Source: Sphingobacteriaceae bacterium (GTDB taxonomy: Bacteria > Bacillota > Sulfobacillia > Thermaerobacterales > RSA17). From it: a stretch of 34,703 bases of DNA. The stretch is from positions 1-34,703 of the forward strand of contig DATGRI010000012.1 of assembly GCA_035303785.1 (NCBI GenBank), read 5' to 3'. Positions within the stretch are counted from its first letter, which is position 1. Each line of letters starts with the position of its first letter. The notes beneath the pieces are model-generated. The model was not told the origin of the DNA. It saw only the letters and a program-made list of their open reading frames with translations, and did not search any database. Shown piece after piece: positions 1-7,753 of this stretch. Position numbers and translations under genes: made by a program.

Positions 1-809
1 TCCCGGTAGCCGCACCGGCGGGCCAGCTGCACCGCCCGCCGGAAGTCACGCCCCACATGGGCAGGATCGTGGGCGTCGGAGCCCAGGCTGATGGGCACCC
101 CGGCCCCAGCCAGGATTTCCAGGAATTGCGGCGCCGGATAGGCCTCGCCCACGGGCACGTGCCAGCCGGCGGTGCTCAGTTCGGCGGTCACGCCGGCCCG
201 GGCGAAGACCTCAGCCGCCTCCCGGTACAAGGGCGTCAAATCAAAGGAAGGCCGGTGGCCGAATTTTTTGATCAGGTCGGGGTGGGCCATGATGTCGAAC
301 AGCCCCGTTGCCGCCGCTTCCATGAGGAATTGAAAATAATCCCGGTAGGCTTGGTCCACGTCCCGATGGGGCCAGCCGTCCTGGGGGCTGACATCGATGG
401 CCCAGCCGGGCAGAAAGTGGACGGAGCCGATGACGTAGTCCCACGGGTACCCCGCCAGCAGCGCCCGGATGTCGTCTTCCCGGCCGGGGATGTAGTCCAC
501 TTCCAGCCCCAGCCGGATGGCCACGGGCGCCTCCCGGCCGGCGGCCGTCAACACCGCTGCCACGTACCCGTCCAAGTCGTAGTTGAACTGGTCGGGGAGC
601 CACCAGCCGCCTGCCACCAGCTGGGGTTCCAGCAGGGACGACATAATGGGCCGGAATTGGCGGAACCGGTGGCAATGCTCGCTGATGCCGATTTCCGCCA
701 ACCCTGCCGCCGCGGCGGCGGCCGCGTATTCCATCACCCGGTCAGGGGCGAAGCGGCAGTCTTCCGTAACGCTGTCCTTTTCCAGGTGCATGTGGTAGTC
801 GGCCAGCAA
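1..809 (-). CDS. PHP-domain phosphoesterase, histidinol-phosphatase-like (3' end cut by window edge)
   Basis: Read on the minus strand from a TTG at 809 that follows an AAGGAAGGG ribosome-binding site. The frame stays open to the window edge, giving 269 codons without a stop, about the length of a complete family member, so only a short tail is missing. PHP metal-binding motifs occur in order: DYHMHLE at the N-terminus, SEHCHRF near residue 45, GLEVDYIPG near 105, GSVHF near 130, AHPDLIKKF near 175 and GSDAHDP near 245. PHP proteins of this size hydrolyse phosphomonoesters such as histidinol phosphate using a trinuclear metal centre. No his gene is visible, so histidinol phosphate as substrate is a family-based guess. 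It is divergent from the glycolysis unit. Confidence 0.85.
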   Translation of the reverse strand, partial: MLADYHMHLEKDSVTEDCRFAPDRVMEYAAAAAAAGLAEIGISEHCHRFRQFRPIMSSLLEPQLVAGGWWLPDQFNYDLDGYVAAVLTAAGREAPVAIRLGLEVDYIPGREDDIRALLAGYPWDYVIGSVHFLPGWAIDVSPQDGWPHRDVDQAYRDYFQFLMEAAATGLFDIMAHPDLIKKFGHRPSFDLTPLYREAAEVFARAGVTAELSTAGWHVPVGEAYPAPQFLEILAGAGVPISLGSDAHDPAHVGRDFRRAVQLARRCGYR

Positions 810-891
810 GGGGCTCCCTTCCTTTCTGCCAAACCCTCCTACCCTTCGCGACGGGCCGTGGAGCTCCTGCTCAAGGACATGGGCCCTTTCC

Positions 892-920
892 TTGCCCGGG
901 GTGCAGGGCTTATCTATAAT
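892..920 (+). promoter_or_regulatory. sigma-A promoter of the zinc ribbon-pfkA-pyk unit
   Basis: TTGCCC at 892-897, a 17-base spacer and a perfect TATAAT at 915-920. The predicted transcript starts near 927, about 70 bases before the zinc-ribbon start codon. Confidence 0.75.
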
Positions 921-997
921 GAAGGCGGCCTTCCGACGCCGGGCTTCCCCGGACATTGGACCATTTCCTGTTCGAGGTGTTGTTTTTGTCCAGGTTG

Positions 998-1225
998 ATG
1001 AATATCCGAAGGTACCAAATCTGCCCCAATTGCGGCTATCAGGAAGAGCAGGGGAGGCGCTGGGAACGGCGTCGTCAGGTCTATCATTACTTCTGGCGCA
1101 ACGACGACTGCCCCCAATGCGGTGAGAAGCTGGCGCGCAGCTGCCCCAACTGCCAGGCCGACATCTTGTCCCCCGAAGCGCGGGAATGCCCCGAGTGCGG
1201 CCAAACTTATCCCTGGGTTAAATAA
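998..1225 (+). CDS. small double zinc-ribbon protein
   Basis: A 75-residue protein with four CxxC knuckles: CPNC near residue 9, CPQC near 40, CPNC near 50 and CPEC near 64. Two zinc ribbons are therefore likely. It is rich in Arg and Tyr between the first two knuckles. The upstream ATG at 956 in the same frame is possible, but 998 was chosen because family-like sequence begins there; neither start has a strong Shine-Dalgarno sequence. It is the first gene after the promoter at 892-920, just ahead of pfkA. The function is unknown: such ribbons mediate nucleic-acid or protein contacts, and nothing here identifies a partner. Confidence 0.7.
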   Translation: MNIRRYQICPNCGYQEEQGRRWERRRQVYHYFWRNDDCPQCGEKLARSCPNCQADILSPEARECPECGQTYPWVK

Positions 1226-1287
1226 ACAATTGCGCAGGTTCCTTCCCCTCTGCGTGGAAACCATGTAGACGGGAGGGATCCGGGCTG

Positions 1288-2253
1288 GTGGCCGGGCCGA
1301 GACTTGCCGTCTTGACCTCCGGGGGCGACGCCCCCGGCATGAACGCTGCCGTGCGGGCCGTGGTTCGCAACAGCCATTACCACGGCTGGGAGCCCATCGG
1401 CGTCTACAACGGGTTCCACGGCCTCATCACCGGCAATTTAGCCGTCATGGATGCCGGCTCTGTTGGGGATATCATCCACCGGGGCGGCACCGTGCTGCGC
1501 TCCGGCCGGTCCGATGCCTTCACCACCGAGGAAGGGTTCCGGCAGGCCCTGCAGACCTTGTCGGAGCAGCAGATTCAAGCCGTGGTCGTCATCGGCGGCA
1601 ACGGCTCCCTGCGGGGCGCCCTGCGCCTGGCCCAGGCAGGGGTGTCGGTAATCGGCGTGCCGGCTACCATCGATAACGATATCGGCGGCACGGAAACCAC
1701 CATCGGCTTCGACACGGCGGTGAACACGGCCGTAGAAGCCATCAACCGGATCCGGGACACCGCCAGCGCCCACGACCGCACCTTCATCGTGGAGGTCATG
1801 GGCCGCCACAGCGGCTTCATTGCCCTGGCCGCCGCCCTGGCGGGCGGGGCCGAGTCGGTGCTCATCCCCGAGGAGGAGCCCGACTACGATGAGATATGCC
1901 GCCGCATCCAGCGGGGCTACCAGCGGGGCAAGGCCCACAGCATCATCGTGGTGGCCGAAGGGGCTGCCGACGGCTTTCAGGCGGCCCGGGAGATCGAGCG
2001 GCGCACCGGCCTGGAAACCCGGGTGACGGTCCTGGGGCACGTGCAGCGGGGCGGTACACCCACCGCCTCCGACCGCATCCTGGCCAGCCGCCTGGGCGCG
2101 GCGGCCGTGGACCTGCTGGTGGAAGGCCGGCACGGGCTCATGGTGGGCATCGCCGCCGGAGAGGTCCGGCCGGTGCCCTTGGCCACGGCCCTGGCCGAAA
2201 CGCCGCGCCCCGACCCGGCCCTGATCCGCCTGGCAAGCATTCTCGGATCCTAG
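1288..2253 (+). CDS. pfkA: 6-phosphofructokinase, ATP-type
   Basis: Phosphorylates fructose 6-phosphate to fructose 1,6-bisphosphate, the committed step of glycolysis, in the cytoplasm. It has 321 residues, normal for bacterial PfkA. Motifs: SGGDAPGMNAAVR at 11-23, GGNGS at 103-107, PATIDND at 125-131, IGFDTAVNT at 139-147 and MGRHSG at 171-176. The Gly at 106 is typical of ATP-dependent rather than pyrophosphate-dependent enzymes. Two deviations stand out: the Mg-ATP-binding Asp of GGDGS is Asn105, and the usual PGTIDND reads PATIDND. The GTG start follows a GGGAGGG ribosome-binding site at 1271-1277. It lies 47 bases before pyk, presumably in one transcript. Confidence 0.93.
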   Translation: MAGPRLAVLTSGGDAPGMNAAVRAVVRNSHYHGWEPIGVYNGFHGLITGNLAVMDAGSVGDIIHRGGTVLRSGRSDAFTTEEGFRQALQTLSEQQIQAVVVIGGNGSLRGALRLAQAGVSVIGVPATIDNDIGGTETTIGFDTAVNTAVEAINRIRDTASAHDRTFIVEVMGRHSGFIALAAALAGGAESVLIPEEEPDYDEICRRIQRGYQRGKAHSIIVVAEGAADGFQAAREIERRTGLETRVTVLGHVQRGGTPTASDRILASRLGAAAVDLLVEGRHGLMVGIAAGEVRPVPLATALAETPRPDPALIRLASILGS

Positions 2254-2300
2254 CACCACTAAGCGCCCGACAGCCGGCAGCACCTGAAGGGAAGCTGGGT

Positions 2301-4094
2301 ATGGCACGCACAAAAATCATCGCCACCTTGGGGCCCGCCACCGACAACATCGACGTGCTGGTGGCCATGATCAAGGCGGGCATGGACGTAGCCCGGGTGA
2401 ATCTGTCCCATGTGACCCCCGAAAGTTTGACCGCCTACATCGAGAAAGTGCGGGAGGCCGCCCGCCTGGCCCAGCGTCCCACCTTGGCCGTCATGCTGGA
2501 CACCCGCGGCCCCGAAATCCGGGTAGGCAACCTGCCCTACGGCGGCATCAAGCTGACCGAAGGCCAGCTGGTGCACCTGGTGCCCGGCGACGGGGAATTT
2601 TCCCCCGGCGAGCCGTGGCTGGCCGGCGGGCCCGGCAATCCCAGGGTGGCCGTCATCCCCGTGACCTACGGCAAATTGGCCGAAGTGGTGGAGCCGGGCC
2701 AGCGCATCCTGCTGGACGACGGGAATTTCGCCCTGGATGTGGAGCACGTGGAAGCGCCCCGGGTGGTGGCCCGGGTGCTGGTGGGCGGGCATCTGAAGGC
2801 CCGCAAGCGGGTAACCCTGCCCCACCAGCCCGGCGACCTGCCGGTGCTGACGGAAGCCGACACCGAAGACCTGCGTCTGGGCCTGAGCCTGGGGGCCGAC
2901 CTGGTGGCGGCCTCCTTCATCCGGGACGCCGCCGACGTGTTGACCGTGCGGCGCCTCATCGAAACCATGGGCAGCAGCGCCGGCGTGGTGGCCAAGGTGG
3001 AAAACCGCCAGGCCGTGGAGCAATTGGACGAGATCTTAAGTGTGGCCGACGGCATCATGGTGGCCCGGGGCGACTTGGGTGTGGAATTGACGGCGGAAGA
3101 AGTACCGGTGCTGCAGAAGGAGATCATCCGCCGCTGCAACCGGGCCGGCAAGCCCGTCATCATCGCCACCCAGATGCTGGAGTCCATGGTGTCCCGGCCC
3201 CGGCCCACCCGGGCCGAGGCCAGCGACGTGGCCAACGCCATCTTCGACGGCGCCGACGCCGTGATGCTCTCGGCGGAAACGTCGGTGGGGGAGTACCCCG
3301 TGGAAGCGGTGGAGGTCATGTCCCGCATCGCCACCCGGGCGGAGGAGGCCCTGGATCACGAATCCTGGCTGGAGGCCTTCGGCCCCTTGGGGCCCATCAG
3401 CGTCACCGACGCCATCAGCCAAGCCTCCTGCACCATCGCCCACAAATTGGGCGCGGTGGCTATCATTTCCGCCACCCAGTCGGGCCATACCGCCCGCATG
3501 GTGGCCCGCTACCGGCCCAAGCAAGTCCTGCTGGCGGCCACCCCCGACGACGCCGTGGCCCGCCGCATGTCGCTGGTCTGGGGCGTGGAACCCCTGGTCA
3601 TCACCTTGCAGGAATCGGCCGGAGCCATGCGGGACGAGGCCATCGAGCAGGCCATTGAGTTGGGCCTTATCGTGCCGGGGGACTTGGTGGTGTTCACCGC
3701 CGGCGTGCCCATCGGCGTCACCGGCACCACCAACCTGCTGCAGATCCACACGGTGGGCGAGGTGGCGGTCCGGGGCACCGGCGTGGGGCAGGGCAGCTAC
3801 AGCGGCCCGGTGCGCTTCATCGTCAACCCTGACACCGACCCGCCCCCGGAGCCCGGGGACGTGGTGGTCTGCACCGCCACGACGGAAGACATGACGCCCC
3901 TGCTGGAAAAGGCCGGGGCCTTGGTGGCCGAAGCCGCCGGCTTGTCCAGCCATGCCGCGGTCCTGGGCCTGCGCCTGGGCGTTCCCACCATCGTGGGGGC
4001 CATCGGGGCCATGTCGGCCCTGGAGCCCGGGGAGATCGTCACCGTGGACGCCCAGCGGGGCCTCATCTACAGGGGCCGGGCCACGGTGAAATAG
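2301..4094 (+). CDS. pyk: pyruvate kinase with C-terminal PEP-utilizer domain
   Basis: Transfers phosphate from phosphoenolpyruvate to ADP, the last step of glycolysis. It has 597 residues, about 110 longer than the E. coli type. The core begins ARTKIIATLGPA and contains the active-site segment MVARGDLGVEL and the downstream ATQMLESM motif. Residues from about 490 onward form an extra domain like the mobile phosphohistidine domain of PEP-utilizing enzymes, with SSHAAV and the candidate histidine at 551. Geobacillus-type pyruvate kinases carry a similar extra C-terminal sequence. The ATG at 2301, preceded by an AAGGGAAG site, was chosen over a much longer open frame because the family begins exactly there. 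Confidence 0.95.
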   Translation: MARTKIIATLGPATDNIDVLVAMIKAGMDVARVNLSHVTPESLTAYIEKVREAARLAQRPTLAVMLDTRGPEIRVGNLPYGGIKLTEGQLVHLVPGDGEFSPGEPWLAGGPGNPRVAVIPVTYGKLAEVVEPGQRILLDDGNFALDVEHVEAPRVVARVLVGGHLKARKRVTLPHQPGDLPVLTEADTEDLRLGLSLGADLVAASFIRDAADVLTVRRLIETMGSSAGVVAKVENRQAVEQLDEILSVADGIMVARGDLGVELTAEEVPVLQKEIIRRCNRAGKPVIIATQMLESMVSRPRPTRAEASDVANAIFDGADAVMLSAETSVGEYPVEAVEVMSRIATRAEEALDHESWLEAFGPLGPISVTDAISQASCTIAHKLGAVAIISATQSGHTARMVARYRPKQVLLAATPDDAVARRMSLVWGVEPLVITLQESAGAMRDEAIEQAIELGLIVPGDLVVFTAGVPIGVTGTTNLLQIHTVGEVAVRGTGVGQGSYSGPVRFIVNPDTDPPPEPGDVVVCTATTEDMTPLLEKAGALVAEAAGLSSHAAVLGLRLGVPTIVGAIGAMSALEPGEIVTVDAQRGLIYRGRATVK

Positions 4095-4130
4095 ACCTGG
4101 AGCCGCAACGGCCCGCCGTCGCCGCCGCCC

Positions 4131-4160
4131 TTGGCCTTAAAGCCCTTTCTGTGCTAACAT
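4131..4160 (+). promoter_or_regulatory. promoter of tRNA-Leu(CAA)
   Basis: TTGGCC at 4131-4136, an 18-base spacer and TAACAT at 4155-4160, with TGC directly before it (extended -10). The start point would lie about 7 bases before the tRNA. Confidence 0.5.
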
Positions 4161-4173
4161 GATGGGTGCATCC

Positions 4174-4260
4174 GCCGGAGTGGTGGAATTGGCAGACACG
4201 GTGCACTCAAAATGCACTGGGCGTACGCCCTTGTGGGTTCGAATCCCACCTCCGGCACCA
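4174..4260 (+). tRNA. tRNA-Leu, anticodon CAA
   Basis: An 87-base class II tRNA. Acceptor arm GCCGGAG pairs with CTCCGGC. The anticodon stem GTGCA/TGCAC encloses anticodon CAA at 4208-4210. It has a long variable arm typical of leucine tRNAs and a T arm around GGTTCGAATCC. Discriminator A is at 4257 and the 3' CCA is encoded at 4258-4260. It reads UUG codons. Confidence 0.97.
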
Positions 4261-4304
4261 TCTTCCACCCTCGCACATAGTCGAATGGAAGAAGCCTGAA
4301 GCGG

Positions 4305-4340
4305 CGCCGGGTTCCTTTTGGATGACCGGCGTTTTTATTT
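4305..4340 (+). terminator. intrinsic terminator after tRNA-Leu(CAA)
   Basis: Stem CGCCGG (4305-4310) and CCGGCG (4326-4331) with a 15-base loop, followed by TTTTTATTT. It separates the tRNA from the birA promoter. Confidence 0.65.
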
Positions 4341-4346
4341 GGCAGG

Positions 4347-4401
4347 ATTGTCACCCTAATTCAGATTGCAGGTTGACATTGGGCGGGCGGCGCCGTAGAT
4401 T
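4347..4401 (+). promoter_or_regulatory. BirA-type operator overlapping the birA-bioY promoter
   Basis: Two half-sites, ATTGTCACCC (4347-4356) and GGTTGACATT (4371-4380), form an inverted repeat matching at 8 of 10 positions with a 14-base gap. This is the spacing and half-site type of BirA biotin operators. The right half-site contains a perfect -35, TTGACA (4373-4378), and a -10 TAGATT follows after 17 bases (4396-4401). Bound BirA would block the polymerase, so autorepression by biotinyl-AMP-BirA is expected. Confidence 0.75.
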
Positions 4402-4474
4402 TTTGCCATCCGGATGGAAAGCAACGGGCTTGGAAGCCCGGCAACGGTGCATCGGTGCGGAAAGGACGGTCGTC

Positions 4475-5479
4475 GTGTCCACCACCACCCAGGACCGCAT
4501 TCTGGCCCAACTGCAGAAGGCGGGAGGCCGGTTCCTGTCGGGTGAGGAGATGGCCGCCCGGCTGGGCATCAGCCGCAACGCCGTCTGGAAGGCCGTCACC
4601 GCCCTGCGGGAGCGGGGCTACACCATCGGGGCGGTGCCCCGCCGGGGCTACCGGCTGGCGGCGGCACCCGATAGGCCTTTCGCCGCCGAGGTGCTGCGGG
4701 ATCTTCCGGGCCCCATGGCCTGGCAGGTGGAGTACATGGCCACCGTCGCCTCCACCAACGACGAAGCCCGCCGCCGGGCCCAGGAAGGCGCCCCCGAGGG
4801 GCTGGTGGTGGTGGCCGAAGAGCAGACGGGCGGTCGGGGCCGGCGGGGCCGCTCCTGGCTGTCGCCGCCGGGCCTGGGCATCTGGTGCTCCCTGGTGCTG
4901 CGGCCGCCCTTGGCGCCCAGGGAAGTGCTGCCCCTGGGCCTGCTGACGGCGGCGGCCGCCCGGGCCGCCCTGGCGGCGGAAACGGGCCTCCCCGCGGCCA
5001 TCAAGTGGCCCAACGATCTGGTGTTGCCCGACGGCCTGAAGCTGGGCGGCATCCTCATAGAAATGGGCGCCGAGGCGGAGCGGGTCCATTACGTCATTGC
5101 CGGCATCGGCATCAACGTCAACCAGCAGGCGGAAGATTTCCCCGGGCCCCTGGCCGCCACGGCCACATCCCTGCGGCTGGCCCTGGGCCGGCCGGTGCCC
5201 CGGGTGCCCTTGCTCCGGTGCCTGCTGGTGGAATTGGCCCGGCGCTACCAAGCCGCTTTGGCCCAAGGCTTCGGGCCCGTGCTGGACGAGGTGCGCAACC
5301 ACTGCATCACCTTGGGCCAATGGGTGCGGGTGGAGTCCGACGGCCGGCCGTGGCACGGCCGGGCCTTGGACCTGACGGTCGACGGGGCGCTGCTGGTGCT
5401 GCCGGAAAAGGCCGCTGAACCCGTCACCCTCTACGCCGGCGACGTGAGCATCCGCCCGGCGCCCGGCGGCGGACGGTGA
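4475..5479 (+). CDS. birA: bifunctional biotin ligase and biotin repressor BirA
   Basis: Activates biotin to biotinyl-5'-AMP and transfers it to biotin carboxyl carrier proteins; with its N-terminal helix-turn-helix it also represses biotin genes. It has 334 residues. The winged helix spans about 5-62, with the LGISRNAVWKAVTALRERGY recognition region. The catalytic domain has GGRGRRGRSW at 119-128, KWPNDL at 177-182, KLGGIL and AGIGINVNQ. The C-terminal SH3-like domain is present. The GTG at 4475 follows AAAGGA with suitable spacing; the longer open frame upstream runs through the tRNA and is not coding. bioY follows 7 bases later, and an operator-like repeat lies over the promoter. Confidence 0.95.
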   Translation: MSTTTQDRILAQLQKAGGRFLSGEEMAARLGISRNAVWKAVTALRERGYTIGAVPRRGYRLAAAPDRPFAAEVLRDLPGPMAWQVEYMATVASTNDEARRRAQEGAPEGLVVVAEEQTGGRGRRGRSWLSPPGLGIWCSLVLRPPLAPREVLPLGLLTAAAARAALAAETGLPAAIKWPNDLVLPDGLKLGGILIEMGAEAERVHYVIAGIGINVNQQAEDFPGPLAATATSLRLALGRPVPRVPLLRCLLVELARRYQAALAQGFGPVLDEVRNHCITLGQWVRVESDGRPWHGRALDLTVDGALLVLPEKAAEPVTLYAGDVSIRPAPGGGR

Positions 5480-5486
5480 TCTCCCT

Positions 5487-6032
5487 ATGATGCCTTTGAA
5501 CCGCCTGATCATGACGGGCCTGTTCGCCGCCTTGTCGGGGGTCCTGGCCCAACTGCTCATTCCCCTGCCCTTTACGCCGGTGCCCATCACCCTGCAAACC
5601 TTGGCCCCCATGCTGGCGGGGCTGCTGCTGGGTCCCCGCTACGGCGCCTTGTCCCAGGTGGTGTATTTGGCCTTGGGCCTGGCCGGCGCGCCCGTGTTCG
5701 CCGGCGGCCAGGGCGGTCCGGGAGTGCTGCTGGGCCCCACGGGCGGCTACCTGGTGGGCCACGTGGCGGGAGCCTGGCTGACCGGCCGGTTGGCCGCCGG
5801 ATCCTGGGGCAGGCCTTTGCTCCGTTTCGTAGCCGCCGCCGTAGCGGGGGGCATCGCCGCCATTTACGCCGTCGGGGTGCCCTGGCTGGCGGTGGTTGCC
5901 GACCTGCCTGCCGGGGCGGCCCTGGCCGCCGGCGCCTTGCCCTTCCTGCCGGGGGACATCATCAAAGCGGCCGCCGCTGCCCTCTTGGCCCAACGCTTGG
6001 CCCATGCTCTACCTGATTTGCCGCCGGCATAG
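5487..6032 (+). CDS. bioY: biotin transporter BioY, substrate-binding component
   Basis: Integral membrane S-component that binds biotin and works alone or with an ECF energy-coupling module. It has 181 residues and about six hydrophobic segments. Family landmarks are the early FTPVPITLQTLAPMLAGLLLG segment and the glycine-rich GPTGGYLVG loop near residue 90. No EcfA or EcfT gene is in the window, so it would share a module encoded elsewhere or act alone. It begins 7 bases after birA in the same transcript, so the BirA operator should control uptake as well as ligase. The start could also be the next codon, another ATG. Confidence 0.95.
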   Translation: MMPLNRLIMTGLFAALSGVLAQLLIPLPFTPVPITLQTLAPMLAGLLLGPRYGALSQVVYLALGLAGAPVFAGGQGGPGVLLGPTGGYLVGHVAGAWLTGRLAAGSWGRPLLRFVAAAVAGGIAAIYAVGVPWLAVVADLPAGAALAAGALPFLPGDIIKAAAAALLAQRLAHALPDLPPA

Positions 6033-6069
6033 GCATTAGCCACCACCAGGGAAGGCGAGTTGGGGGCCG

Positions 6070-7689
6070 ATGCCGGGGCAGCGGCGCCTGAACAGCCGGC
6101 GGCGGTTTGACCAAGGGATTGACCGACAGAGCCCGACAGACCATCGGGGCTGCCGGTGGCGTGCAGCGGCGGCCCTGGCCCTATTGCTGGTGCTCCTTCC
6201 GGTCTATGGGGCCCTGGCCGACCAGCTGGCGGCGCCGGGAGTGGCCAGCCCCTTGGTGGAAGACGCCCCGGTCCCCGCCGGTGAAGCCGCCCACCTGCCC
6301 GGCGACCGGCTCCAGGTATTTCAATTTGCCGACCGGCTCAACGCTCGCCTGCGGGAATGGGGCCAGGGCGCCACCGGGCAGGAGCCCTACGACCGCCTGC
6401 TGCTCCTGGTGCCCGCCCGCACCTTGATCGCCTACCGGGACGGCCGGCCGGTGCGGGCCTACCCCGCAGCCGTAGGCCGCAGCACCGATCCCACCCCTAC
6501 GGGTTCCTTCCAAATAATCAACCGGGTGGTGGACCCCACCTGGTATCCCCGGGGCGCTGAACCGGTGCCGCCGGGCCCCGACAATCCCATCGGCTCCCGC
6601 TGGCTGGGCTTGGACCTGCCCGGCTACGGCATCCATGGCACCAACAATCCCGACAGCATCGGGCTGCCCGTTTCCCTGGGCTGCATCCGCCTGCTCCCCG
6701 GCCATGTGGAGGAACTGTTTGACCGCACCATGATCGGCACCCCCGTGGACATCGTCTACCAGCGGCTTTGGCTGGCCCCTTCCCCCGACGGCCTGGAGGT
6801 GCTGGTGGGCGTCTTTCCCGATCCGTACCATCAGGAAGAAGTGGCGGTGGCCGATGTGTTTGCCCGGCTGACGGCCTACCGGCCCGCGGGTGTCCCGGGT
6901 GATGCGGCAGCGGCGTGGCTGGCGGCCGGCGACGCCGGCCCGGCCTTGTTCGTGGTGGGCCCGGAGCGGGCGGCGGTGACCACCTTGAACGGCCGCCCCC
7001 TGCCCGGTGTGGAACCCGTCATGGTGGATGCCGACCCCTGGCTGCCCGTGGAACCCTTGGCAACTTACATAGGCGCCAGGGTCCAAGGGGACTCCCCGCC
7101 GGGCGAGCTGTGGGTGGACGGCCGGCCGGTGCCTGCCCGCATGGTGGCCGGCCGACGGGTGGCCCCGGCGCGGCTGCTGGCCCAAAGGCTGGGCCTGTCC
7201 ATGACGGCATTGGTGGATGCCGATGAGATCCTCATGGTGGAGTTGTCGGGGTTGGGGGTCTTCTGGTGGGGCGGCCCGCCCTCCGGTCCCGGCGGCCACC
7301 CCGGGCCGCAGGAGAGCCAAGAGGCCCAGGGGGGCCGACGGCTGTTCCGCCGGCAGCGCCCCATCCTGGTCACCCGCAGGGCCATGCACCTGGCCGGCGG
7401 CCGCCTGGCCGTCCCGGCGGCGGACCTCCAGCCCTGGCTGGGCGACCAATTGGCGGTGGGGCCGGGCACCGCCCTGCCCTTAGGCGGCCCTAACCCAAGC
7501 TACAGCGGCGGCCCATTCCGAGTCACATACCGCGGCCGGCCCGTGGCCTGGGTGACGGGGCCGGGGCCGACCGCCGGCGAACCAAAGGTTTACCTCCTCC
7601 TGGACAGCCTGGCGGCGGCGGGGGCCTTCACCGTGACGGCCCATCCTTTTTATCCCATGGTGATTCTGCAGGGACGGGGCAGCCCCTGA
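6070..7689 (+). CDS. L,D-transpeptidase (YkuD) with C-terminal stalk-like region
   Basis: Probably forms 3-3 cross-links in peptidoglycan or attaches substrates to it, outside the membrane. It has 539 residues. A hydrophobic signal or anchor lies at about 31-50 after an Arg-rich N-terminus. The YkuD domain spans about 107-235 and contains HGTNNPDSIG with His189 and SLGCIRL with the catalytic Cys205. About 300 residues follow. They include segments resembling copper-amine-oxidase-like stalk domains seen in Bacillota envelope proteins, and a Gly/Pro/Gln-rich linker near 405-430. The ATG at 6070 has a GGAAGG site somewhat far upstream. It precedes the ECF sigma pair. Confidence 0.88.
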   Translation: MPGQRRLNSRRRFDQGIDRQSPTDHRGCRWRAAAALALLLVLLPVYGALADQLAAPGVASPLVEDAPVPAGEAAHLPGDRLQVFQFADRLNARLREWGQGATGQEPYDRLLLLVPARTLIAYRDGRPVRAYPAAVGRSTDPTPTGSFQIINRVVDPTWYPRGAEPVPPGPDNPIGSRWLGLDLPGYGIHGTNNPDSIGLPVSLGCIRLLPGHVEELFDRTMIGTPVDIVYQRLWLAPSPDGLEVLVGVFPDPYHQEEVAVADVFARLTAYRPAGVPGDAAAAWLAAGDAGPALFVVGPERAAVTTLNGRPLPGVEPVMVDADPWLPVEPLATYIGARVQGDSPPGELWVDGRPVPARMVAGRRVAPARLLAQRLGLSMTALVDADEILMVELSGLGVFWWGGPPSGPGGHPGPQESQEAQGGRRLFRRQRPILVTRRAMHLAGGRLAVPAADLQPWLGDQLAVGPGTALPLGGPNPSYSGGPFRVTYRGRPVAWVTGPGPTAGEPKVYLLLDSLAAAGAFTVTAHPFYPMVILQGRGSP

Positions 7690-7696
7690 CGAAGCG

Positions 7697-7725
7697 GGAA
7701 CAAACGTGACCTGCCCATCGTCAAA
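7697..7725 (+). promoter_or_regulatory. ECF-type promoter of the sigma/anti-sigma pair
   Basis: GGAACA at 7697-7702, a 16-base spacer and CGTCAAA from 7719 match the general ECF pattern (GGAAC then CGTC). Transcription would begin near 7730, leaving about 24 bases that include the GGAGG ribosome-binding site of the sigma gene. Confidence 0.6.
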
Positions 7726-7753
7726 GCCCAACAGGCGGGAGGATGCTGCCGGC

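Noticed and set aside
1896-2300. Upstream extension of the pyruvate kinase frame through pfkA
   Set aside because: The extension overlaps pfkA in another frame and lacks a ribosome-binding site; the family start ARTKII begins at 2301.
4166-4474. Upstream extension of the birA frame through the tRNA
   Set aside because: It would translate the tRNA gene and the operator; the GTG at 4475 with AAAGGA matches the family start.
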